From contig JAKAMV010000583.1 in assembly GCA_021812735.1 (NCBI GenBank), positions 1 through 6,691 on the forward strand: DNA of 6,691 bases, in the 5' to 3' direction. Made by a program: the position numbers and the translations under genes. The notes beneath the pieces were generated by a model. It was not told where the DNA came from. It did no database searches and saw nothing but the letters and a program-made list of their open reading frames with translations. This document shows, piece by piece, positions 1-5,504 of the stretch; the stretch's first letter is position 1, and each line of letters opens with the position of its first letter. Source of the DNA: Chloroflexota bacterium. GTDB taxonomy: Bacteria > Chloroflexota > Limnocylindria > Limnocylindrales > CSP1-4.

Positions 1-297
1 GGCGCCATCACGTTCGTTCTCGGCGCGCTGATGTTCTACGTCGTGCTCTACCAGTCGCGGCTCGTGCCCCGGTGGCTGTCCACCTGGGGGCTCGTGGGGG
101 CCGCGCTCGGCATCGTGCCGCCTGTCGGGGGCATGTTCGGGCTCTCGCTCGGCATCCTCGTGGCCCCGCTCGCCCTGCAGGAGATGGTCATGGCGGTCTG
201 GCTGATCGCCAGGGGCTTCAATCAGACGGCCATCGCTGCCGCGTCTGTCGGTGGGGCGCCGAGGCGGCAGCCTGCCGCGTCGGGGTCAGCAGCCTAG
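1..297 (+). CDS. DUF4386-type integral membrane protein, C-terminal part (5' end outside window)
   Basis: The frame is open from the first base and ends at TAG 295-297, giving about 98 visible residues. Three hydrophobic segments are readable: around residues 2-17, 27-48 and 50-69. They are joined by the phrase 'LYQSRLVPRWLSTWGLVGAA' and followed by 'LALQEMVMAVWLIARGF'. That pairing (a short loop 'SRLVPRWLS-WG', then a hydrophobic stretch ending in 'QEM..A.WLI.KGF') is, from memory, characteristic of the C-terminus of DUF4386 membrane proteins. Those have about six membrane helices and about 220-240 residues, so roughly the first half is missing here. The last 25 residues (A/G/R-rich, after 'GFNQTA') look like an unstructured cytoplasmic tail. 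No biochemical function is established for the family. The gene is followed after 15 nt by a strong hairpin, which suggests it closes its transcription unit. Confidence 0.75.
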   Translation, partial: GAITFVLGALMFYVVLYQSRLVPRWLSTWGLVGAALGIVPPVGGMFGLSLGILVAPLALQEMVMAVWLIARGFNQTAIAAASVGGAPRRQPAASGSAA

Positions 298-312
298 AGG
301 CGCACCACGGTG

Positions 313-345
313 GAGAGGGTCAGCGTCGCCGGCGCTGGCCCTCTC
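313..345 (+). terminator. 15-bp hairpin after the DUF4386-type gene, probable terminator without U-tract
   Basis: Bases 313-327 pair with 331-345 across a 3-nt loop (328-330). The stem has 15 consecutive pairs, of which two are G-U (320/338 and 326/332) and the rest Watson-Crick. The arms begin GAGAGGG and end CCCTCTC. It starts 15 nt after the stop codon at 297 and lies 115 nt before the next start, which is where a terminator is expected. No T-run follows on either strand, so it would be a U-less terminator of the kind proposed for high-GC bacteria, or another RNA structure. The stem itself is read directly; its function is inferred. Confidence 0.5.
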
Positions 346-459
346 GCCAACCGGCGGATCAATCTCCTGCGCTGGCATGTGTGCGCTGAGCGGTTCGCAC
401 GATCGCGTCGCGCGGGTTGCAGCTCGAGACTGACCACGGTCCACCGAGAGGGGACGGCC

Positions 460-1332
460 ATGTTGCTGACCACCTTCGAGATCCTCCTCACCATCGTCAC
501 GCCGCTGCTCGCTCTGTATCTTCGAGGCCGGTGGCCGCTGCGAACCGCTGTAGCCTGTCTGTGCGGCATTGCCGTGGCGTGGTACCTGACGTACGCGCCA
601 ATCCATGAGCTGAGCCATGCCATCGGGACGATCCTGGTCGGCGGCAGGGTCGTGGAGATCAAGCTCATCCCCAGCTTCTGGGAGGGCACCTTCGCGGGTG
701 CCTGGGTGACGACCGAGGGCCTCGACCAGTCCTGGCAGCAGCTGGTCATGGGTGGCGCTCCGTATCTGATCGATGTCGCCTGCGTCGTCGCGAGTCTGGT
801 CGTCCTGCGGCGACGCCTCTCCAGGAACGCGCTGGTCGTCGGTCTGCTGCTCATGCTCCTGTGTCTGCGGCCCACGTTCGACCTGGTCTGCGAGACGGTC
901 GGCTTCGCGGGCGGGTTCAAGGGCGACCTCTGGCATGCGCAGCTGATCGTCGGAAGCGCGGCGCTCTGGTCGTTCCTGCTCGTCGCACTCGCGCTGTGCC
1001 TGCTCGGTGTCGTGGTCGTCCTGAGACGCCACGGCGGCTTCCCGGAACCCCTCCCGGCCAATCCGCGGGGCGGGGGGCCGAGCGTCGCTGGTAGCCCGCG
1101 GGCATCGCGATCGTCGGCGCCATGGCCTCGCTCACGCGACCGGGCCACGAAGCGGCGGCGATCGCGGCCTGATGCCCGGCCCTCGATTCGGGTGACACGA
1201 CGCCGCGTCCTCGCCCTCAGGTGCTCTCCTGGCATCGACGCGCTCACCGGGCGGCAGGCAGCCGCCGAGTTTCTCCTTCGATGTCAACCCTGGATCAGTC
1301 GGGACCAGAAACGTGCGGCTGCGCACGCCTGA
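460..1332 (+). CDS. Small polytopic membrane protein with HExxH motif, M50 (site-2 protease)-like; 3' end doubtful
   Basis: ATG 460 is preceded by a purine-rich Shine-Dalgarno stretch at 446-454 (GAGAGGGGA) and opens directly into a membrane helix. A GTG further upstream at 310 would place the start in the hairpin and add a non-hydrophobic leader, so it is rejected. Hydrophobic segments lie at about residues 3-21, 28-46, 97-117, 123-137 and 162-188. A zinc-site motif HELSH (49-53) sits at a helix boundary in 'APIHELSHAIG', followed by 'GGRVVEIKL', as in M50 metallopeptidases that cleave substrates within the membrane. Asp141 ('RPTFD') or Asp156/His159 ('GDLWH') could be the third metal ligand. 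Convincing protein ends near residue 190. The remaining 100 residues are Arg/Ser/Pro-rich with weaker GC bias at third positions, so the natural stop may be lost by a frameshift near 1030-1090. The substrate is unknown. A non-proteolytic HExxH membrane protein is the alternative. Confidence 0.65.
   Translation: MLLTTFEILLTIVTPLLALYLRGRWPLRTAVACLCGIAVAWYLTYAPIHELSHAIGTILVGGRVVEIKLIPSFWEGTFAGAWVTTEGLDQSWQQLVMGGAPYLIDVACVVASLVVLRRRLSRNALVVGLLLMLLCLRPTFDLVCETVGFAGGFKGDLWHAQLIVGSAALWSFLLVALALCLLGVVVVLRRHGGFPEPLPANPRGGGPSVAGSPRASRSSAPWPRSRDRATKRRRSRPDARPSIRVTRRRVLALRCSPGIDALTGRQAAAEFLLRCQPWISRDQKRAAAHA
1250..1266 (+). terminator. Possible weak terminator hairpin inside the doubtful tail of the HExxH gene
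   Basis: A perfect 6-bp GC stem, GGCGGC (1250-1255) and GCCGCC (1261-1266), encloses a 5-nt loop. It is followed by a pyrimidine-rich stretch at 1270-1278 (TTTCTCCTT). If it is a real terminator, the HExxH gene should end before 1250 rather than at 1332. The stem is short and the tail is not a clean T-run, so chance in GC-rich DNA is quite possible. Confidence 0.25.
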
Positions 1333-1583
1333 CGGGCGGAGGATGCATCGTTGGGCTACACAGGTCACCGGCTGCCAGTGGCCCGGAGTGGCGCGTCGCA
1401 TCGGCCGATGTCCGGACGGCCCGCCAGATGGGCCGGGTGGCACCTTGCGGTCGCGCCCGTACCCGCCGATGGTCAGCCAATCGCGGGGGGCGGTGACGCG
1501 CGGCCGAGCCCACAGCCGCCAGAGACCGTTCTGAGCTACCGGCGCGACCGACCCGCGGGGGCAAGCGTCCCGGGAGGATCGCG
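1333..1583. other. Intergenic leader before the glycoside hydrolase gene, no gene seen
   Basis: These 251 nt contain no convincing coding frame. I see a 12-bp perfect palindrome at 1399-1410 (CATCGGCCGATG), a 6-bp hairpin CGGCCC/GGGCCG at 1417-1422 and 1430-1435, and a 5-bp hairpin (about 1554-1568) just before the Shine-Dalgarno sequence GGAGGA at 1573-1578. A promoter for the downstream gene is expected here, but no pair of hexamers is good enough to mark. No riboswitch class was recognised. Confidence 0.4.
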
Positions 1584-3632
1584 ATGCGCCGCATCGTGGT
1601 GCTGCTCGCGGCCGTCGTCCTGACGATCCCGCCTGTCGAGTCGAGCCTCGCCGCCGCCGAGCCACCACCATCCGCCTGCGTCGCGCCTGCGTCCGGGCTG
1701 ACCGGCTGGTGGTCCGGGGATCGGACCGCGAGCGACGGCTGGGGCGACAACGACGCCCAACTCGTCGGGGGTGCGAAGTACGGGTCGGGCTACGTCGGTC
1801 CCGCGTTCGTCCTGAACGGCAGCAGCGCCTTCGTCGCCGTCCCCACCGCCCCCGCCCTGAACCCGACGTCGGGCGTCATGACGCTCAGCCTCTGGGTCCG
1901 GTTCAACGACACATCAGGTGAGCAGGTCCTCGCCGAGAAGTGGATCCAGGTCTTCGAGCAGGAGTCGACCGGCTGGACCCTCACCAAGCACGATGACAAC
2001 TCCATCGGCTTCTACTCACCCATCGGCGGACTTCACTCGGTTCCAGTCCCGATTGCCCTCGGCCGCTGGTACAACGTCGCCGTCCGGCTCGATGGAACGA
2101 CCGCCACGCTCTTCCTCGACGGGCTGGTCATTGATGAGCAGGGCATGGACGCCTCGAACGCGCTCGCGCTTGGGACGACTTCTTCGCTCAAGTTCGGCCA
2201 TCGCGGGAACCCGGACGACACACCGGGGTCCGAGGACGAAAGCGGTTTCTACCTCAATGGCGCGATCGATGAGGTTCTCTACTGGAACGACACGGCGCTG
2301 GACAACGGGCAGATCGGTCTGCTCGTCGCCGCTGGGACCGCCGGGATGTGCGGGAAGGGCGGGCCGACCGCCCGCACCCTCCAGCTCGGGAACAACCGGC
2401 CGTTTGACCATCCCTCCCTCGTGCCGACCGCCGGCATGGCGGATACCGGGGTCGGGACCGCGATCGGGAGCTTCTCCTCTCCGTTCGATCCCGACATGCT
2501 CTATCCGGTGGGGTTCCGCTGGGTCCATCTCACCAACACCGACACGCTCAACTGGCAGAGTGTCGAGCAGACGCCCGGCGTGTACACGATCGACCCGAGC
2601 GCCGACGCGACGATCAGCGACTACGCGGCCAACAGGATGACAATCGTGCTGACCCTCGGCATCGGCGAGGCTGACAACCCCGTCTATGGCCAGCACCTCC
2701 AAAACGCCGAGGAGATCGCTCGGTACGCCGAGTACGTCCGCTTCATGGTCGGCCACTTCAAAGATCGGGTCCGCTACTTTGAGCTGTGGAACGAGCCCGA
2801 CATTGCGGTCTCCTTAGGGAACTACGTCGCGATGGTCCGCGCCGTCGTCCCGATAATCCGCACCGAGGCCCCGGCCGCTAAGATCGTCATCGGCGCCGTT
2901 GCCGGGTCTGGGCAGCGGGATTATCCCGGGTACGGGCCGTACATCCGGTACGCCCTTCACACCGACTGGCTCTTCGGCCTTGTCGACTCCGGCGTCCTGC
3001 CGCTCGTCGACGCGATCTCCTGGCACCCGCTGTACGGGGACCGCGCGGACGATCCGTACTACCAGGACTACCCCGACCTCGTCCGCCAGATCGAGGTGGC
3101 GACGACGACGGCGGGCTTCGACGGCGAGTACCAGGCCGGGGAGATGCACTGGACGACGCCCCTCCAGCCCGGCTACGAATGGGAGCAGCCGGTCTCTGGC
3201 GCGGCCTCCACGAACTACCTCATGCGGACGACCGTGACGCACCGCGGGCTGGGGGTCGTGGCGATCCTCGCCCCCTGCGGCGGGGATGACATGAGGGCGA
3301 TCCGGAACACAAACGTGCTGCTGGCCGGAGCGAAGCCGACGAGCACCCCGATCGCGGTCACAACAAGTGCGACGCACGTCCGCCAGTACAGCTTCGCGCT
3401 CCCGAACGGCGACCGCCTTGTCGCGCTCTGGAACGATTGGCTCCCAGTCGACGAGGACCCAGGCGTCGCCGCGACCGTGACGATCGACCTGAAGCACGTA
3501 GCCGTCACGGCGATCGATGCCGTGCACGGCACGTCCCAAGCGCTGATGACGTCTGCCTCGGGCGGCGGCATCGTGATCAAGGGCCTGCTCATCAAGGACT
3601 ACCCGATCTTCCTGCAGATCAGTGCGAAGTGA
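1584..3632 (+). CDS. Secreted LamG-domain plus GH39-like (clan GH-A) glycoside hydrolase
   Basis: This is a 682-residue exported enzyme. ATG 1584 has a strong GGAGGA site 5 nt upstream and a signal peptide: Met-Arg-Arg, a hydrophobic core at about residues 4-16, and a likely cut near 'SLAAAE' (21-26). Residues about 38-255 form a LamG/concanavalin-like sandwich, with 'GLTGWWSGD', 'LNGSSAFVAVP', 'LSLWVRF', 'RWYNVAVRLDG' and 'LNGAIDEVLYW'. Residues about 275-590 form a TIM barrel of clan GH-A. 'YFELWNEPD' (398-406) carries the acid/base Glu404. 'DAISWHPLYG' (476-485) matches strand 6. 'YQAGEMHW' (516-523) carries the likely nucleophile Glu520. Residues about 595-682 ('FALPNGDRLVALWNDW' to 'DYPIFLQI') are the C-terminal beta-sandwich usual in GH39-like enzymes. 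Known GH39 members include beta-xylosidases, alpha-L-iduronidase and the exopolysaccharide hydrolase PslG. The substrate cannot be read here; a secreted polysaccharide or glycoconjugate is inferred. Both catalytic Glu are present and no frame break is seen. Confidence 0.82.
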   Translation: MRRIVVLLAAVVLTIPPVESSLAAAEPPPSACVAPASGLTGWWSGDRTASDGWGDNDAQLVGGAKYGSGYVGPAFVLNGSSAFVAVPTAPALNPTSGVMTLSLWVRFNDTSGEQVLAEKWIQVFEQESTGWTLTKHDDNSIGFYSPIGGLHSVPVPIALGRWYNVAVRLDGTTATLFLDGLVIDEQGMDASNALALGTTSSLKFGHRGNPDDTPGSEDESGFYLNGAIDEVLYWNDTALDNGQIGLLVAAGTAGMCGKGGPTARTLQLGNNRPFDHPSLVPTAGMADTGVGTAIGSFSSPFDPDMLYPVGFRWVHLTNTDTLNWQSVEQTPGVYTIDPSADATISDYAANRMTIVLTLGIGEADNPVYGQHLQNAEEIARYAEYVRFMVGHFKDRVRYFELWNEPDIAVSLGNYVAMVRAVVPIIRTEAPAAKIVIGAVAGSGQRDYPGYGPYIRYALHTDWLFGLVDSGVLPLVDAISWHPLYGDRADDPYYQDYPDLVRQIEVATTTAGFDGEYQAGEMHWTTPLQPGYEWEQPVSGAASTNYLMRTTVTHRGLGVVAILAPCGGDDMRAIRNTNVLLAGAKPTSTPIAVTTSATHVRQYSFALPNGDRLVALWNDWLPVDEDPGVAATVTIDLKHVAVTAIDAVHGTSQALMTSASGGGIVIKGLLIKDYPIFLQISAK

Positions 3633-3641
3633 GCTGACGAC

Positions 3642-3646
3642 AGGTG
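3642..3646 (+). promoter_or_regulatory. Ribosome binding site that favours ATG 3653 for the lipoprotein
   Basis: AGGTG at 3642-3646 lies 6 nt before ATG 3653. An in-frame GTG at 3644 overlaps this same motif and has no Shine-Dalgarno sequence at the right distance. The ATG also gives a textbook signal peptide start (Met-Arg-Arg). Confidence 0.5.
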
Positions 3647-3652
3647 TTCATC

Positions 3653-4711
3653 ATGCGGCGACTGGCAAGCGTGTCGGGCGTGGTCGTCACGGTGATTGCT
3701 GCAGCGGGCTGCGGCGCGGGATCGGCACAAGCGCCGACCACGCTCGCGCCCATCGCCACGCTTGCGACAGGTACCGCGATCGCCGGAATCGTGAGGCTCG
3801 GGTCGACTGACGCCGAGATCCACGATGCGCGCGCGGTCGCTATCTACCCGCCCGACGCCGATGCCGCCGTCAAGCAGCTCCTCGGCACAGGAGTCCACCG
3901 TCTCGCGTATGCGGGTGGACTGCGAAGGGTGGCGGTGCTGCCGTTCGGTGATGGACCACAACCGCGACTGCTCGTTGTCATCTCCCCGGATCCGGCACAG
4001 CCGGGTGTCGCGCCCGATGACACGCTCGTGGAGATCATGCAGGTGGACCCGGGGACTCCGTTCGGGGATGGCGGGGGCGGGTACGTCGCGATCTACACGG
4101 CGAATGGTTGTCGCGTCGATACCAGCACGGACGCTGCAGCCGGGATGATCGCCTGCGTCGTGCGCGATACCGGGGCAATCACCTCGAGAGAATCCTCGGT
4201 CGACCTCCAAGCGTCGTGGCGGGTGGCGGCAGTCGTGGACCAGGTTGGGCCGTCCCTCCGGGTCTCCTGGAAGCTCGGCGGTGGATACGTTTCCACAGGG
4301 GAGGCACTTGTGTGGGGCGATCCGACGAGCAGCCCGGCGGGATCGGGAGACCTGAGGATCCCCGACGTGCGGGTCGGCGGAACCTTCCTGGAACCGGAAC
4401 TCCTGCGCATTGTCATTCGAGGATGCTGCGGAGGGCCAACGTTCGAGGGAGACGAGGTCGAGCCGACGCTCCAGGGCGTTCGCTCCGACTCCCAGCGCAT
4501 CGTGAGGGAATCGTCTCCGGAGAGCGCGGCTCCGTTCGCACAACCCTGGACGCCGCTCTTCGGGCGCTGCAGGGCAACGGTCGCGAGCGGTGGTCTCAGT
4601 GGGTCCGTCAGCTGTCCCGGCGGGTCCTCCGGTGTCCCCGAGGGGGTAGGGCGGCTTCGTGAGCTCACCGGGTCGACATCGCTCGAGGCGACCTGGACAG
4701 CCAGCCTGTAA
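3653..4711 (+). CDS. Predicted lipoprotein of unknown function, downstream partner of the glycoside hydrolase
   Basis: From ATG 3653 the protein has 352 residues. It begins Met-Arg-Arg, then a hydrophobic segment (about 6-18) and a lipobox 'AAGC' with Cys20 as the probable lipidation site, followed by Gly. This points to anchoring on the outer face of the cytoplasmic membrane. A low-complexity Ala/Thr/Pro linker (about 21-45) precedes a mature part that looks beta-rich ('LLVVISPDP', 'GGGYVAIYTANG', 'SLRVSWKLGGGYVSTGEALVW'). Six further Cys (153, 168, 258, 259, 306, 321) could form disulfides. Two of them flank 'RATVASGGLSGSVS' near the C-terminus, whose last residues repeat a Thr/Ser/Gly-rich style. 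I do not recognise a family. The start is only 20 nt after the hydrolase stop, with no terminator between, so the two genes are probably cotranscribed. A role in binding the hydrolase's glycan or holding the enzyme at the surface is a guess from context only. Confidence 0.68.
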   Translation: MRRLASVSGVVVTVIAAAGCGAGSAQAPTTLAPIATLATGTAIAGIVRLGSTDAEIHDARAVAIYPPDADAAVKQLLGTGVHRLAYAGGLRRVAVLPFGDGPQPRLLVVISPDPAQPGVAPDDTLVEIMQVDPGTPFGDGGGGYVAIYTANGCRVDTSTDAAAGMIACVVRDTGAITSRESSVDLQASWRVAAVVDQVGPSLRVSWKLGGGYVSTGEALVWGDPTSSPAGSGDLRIPDVRVGGTFLEPELLRIVIRGCCGGPTFEGDEVEPTLQGVRSDSQRIVRESSPESAAPFAQPWTPLFGRCRATVASGGLSGSVSCPGGSSGVPEGVGRLRELTGSTSLEATWTASL

Positions 4712-4853
4712 CGCGTCATGGCCCTCCCTTCGGCGCCCAGGGGACGCACGATTGCGCGTCGTGTCGCAGTTCGTGGTGAACGTGGATGCGCTGGTTGCCT
4801 GTACCTGCCGATGCCTGCCCAACTCCCGTCACGATCGAGCTGCGCACTGGTGA
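4712..4853. other. Convergent intergenic spacer, no gene seen
   Basis: No frame in this stretch looks coding. A 5-bp hairpin GACGC/GCGTC (4743-4747 and 4756-4760) 32 nt after the lipoprotein stop is the only terminator-like structure found. It has no T-run, so it is weak. The zinc-ribbon cysteine motif expected upstream of a serine recombinase C-terminus was looked for here and not found, which suggests the remnant that follows is truncated at about 4854. Confidence 0.35.
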
Positions 4854-5387
4854 ACAGCCGATGGTCATCGAGACGGCGTCCTGAGCGGTCGCCTCGCGCT
4901 GGCCGCCGAGCGCTCAGAGGATGCGATCGCCGCCCGGGTCGGCGGGATTCGGATCGACGCCGCGCTGCTCGTCCGCCTGGATCGGCTCGCCGAACGCGAG
5001 GGCGCGCCGATCGACGCGACCGGCCTGCGCCGTCGCCAGCTTGAGTGCGAGCTTCGCGAACGCGCCACGGCGGATGCCGCGCCGCGCATCGCGACCGAGG
5101 CGCACCTGGCCTTCCACGCGCAGCTGTCAGCCGGGCTGGACGCCATCGCGGAGACGGCCATCCATCGAGACCGCGCGAGGGCCCGGCTGCGCGACCTGCG
5201 GAAGACCTCGGCGCGGGCATCCGAATATGTCCCGCAGCGACCTCGTCGCGGCGCTATACAACCGCATCCTGAACGGGGAGATCGTGCGCTCCGGTCGACG
5301 CCAGCCGCCTGTGCGCACGGCCGCGACCTCGCCGTATCCGAGTGTGTGCTCATGGCGCGCCCGGCAGGATTCGAACCCGCGACCTAG
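4854..5387 (+). pseudogene. Decayed C-terminal fragment of a probable serine recombinase, running into tRNA-Arg
   Basis: One frame is open from just after TGA 4851-4853 to TAG 5385-5387. It encodes a helical, Glu/Arg/Ala-rich protein, with 'DAALLVRLDRLAEREGAP' and 'LRRRQLECELRERATADAA' continuing to 'FHAQLSAGLDAIAE' and 'RARARLRDL'. This resembles the coiled-coil C-terminal region of large serine recombinases. The match then moves between frames: 'SRSDLVAALYNRILNGEIV' is in the +1 frame (about 5230-5289), and the original frame resumes with 'STPAACAHGRDLAVSECVLM' before 'ARPAGFEPAT' and the stop. In intact relatives, as I remember them, this reads as one ending of the type 'LTPAAYAHGLALA'. 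Two small deletions (about 2 nt near 5230-5237, 1 nt near 5290) would explain it. The catalytic Ser domain, the DNA-binding domain and any good start codon are absent, so the gene cannot make a working recombinase. The last 11 codons are antisense to the tRNA. The family call rests on recalled sequence style, not a search. Confidence 0.6.
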
Positions 5388-5428
5388 TGGTCCGAAGCCA
5401 CTCGCTCTATCCACTGAGCTACAGGCGC
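5353..5428 (-). tRNA. tRNA-Arg (anticodon UCG), CCA encoded
   Basis: The minus strand folds as a complete 76-nt cloverleaf. The acceptor arm GCGCCTG pairs with CGGGCGC (7 pairs, one G-U). The D stem is GCTC/GAGC with loop AGTGGATA. The anticodon stem is AGTGG/CCACT with loop CTTCGGA, giving anticodon UCG, which reads CGA arginine codons. The variable loop is 5 nt. The T arm is GCGGG/CCTGC with loop TTCGAAT. The discriminator is G, and CCA is encoded at 5355-5353. The gene lies downstream of bioY on the same strand, and its 3' end abuts the recombinase remnant. Confidence 0.95.
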
Positions 5429-5437
5429 GCGCGCCGT

Positions 5438-5468
5438 ATGGTACCGCGGCAGCCCGGCGGATCGTCGA
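5438..5468 (-). promoter_or_regulatory. Possible promoter of the tRNA-Arg gene
   Basis: On the minus strand, TCGACG (5468-5463) and TACCAT (5443-5438) resemble -35 and -10 hexamers, each matching four of six consensus bases. The spacing is 19 nt, slightly long, and the -10 ends 9 nt before the tRNA 5' end. The position suits a stable-RNA promoter. Alternatively the tRNA is processed from the bioY transcript 76 nt upstream. Confidence 0.35.
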
Positions 5469-5504
5469 GCGAGGGGCGGGCGTCGGCGCGATCCGGCTCG
5501 CGGA

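Noticed and set aside
310..459. Upstream GTG start for the HExxH membrane protein
   Set aside because: The added 50 residues are not hydrophobic or domain-like, overlap the 313-345 hairpin, and lack a Shine-Dalgarno sequence as good as that before ATG 460.
294..1247. Long minus-strand frames opposite the HExxH gene (up to 317 codons)
   Set aside because: They are Arg/Ser-rich, have no domain or membrane pattern, and mirror the GC-biased codons of the plus-strand gene.
1360..1392. Resemblance to cobalamin riboswitch boxes on the minus strand (GCCACTGG close to GCCGGTGA)
   Set aside because: The order and spacing of the boxes are wrong for the class, and no minus-strand gene follows.
2016..2756. 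Minus-strand frame inside the glycoside hydrolase gene
   Set aside because: It is a shadow of a gene with clear domains and catalytic residues on the plus strand.
4743..4760. Hairpin as a terminator of the lipoprotein gene
   Set aside because: Only 5 pairs and no T-run; noted within the spacer entry but not called as a terminator.
4093..5220. A long minus-strand frame opposite the lipoprotein and the convergent zone
   Set aside because: Its composition is Arg/Pro/Ser low complexity, it spans two unrelated plus-strand regions, and it shows no recognisable motif.
5127..5414. A minus-strand open frame with 'GFGPLGRGFESCRARH'-type sequence
   Set aside because: It is the sense-strand translation of the same tRNA running on into the recombinase remnant; not a protein gene.
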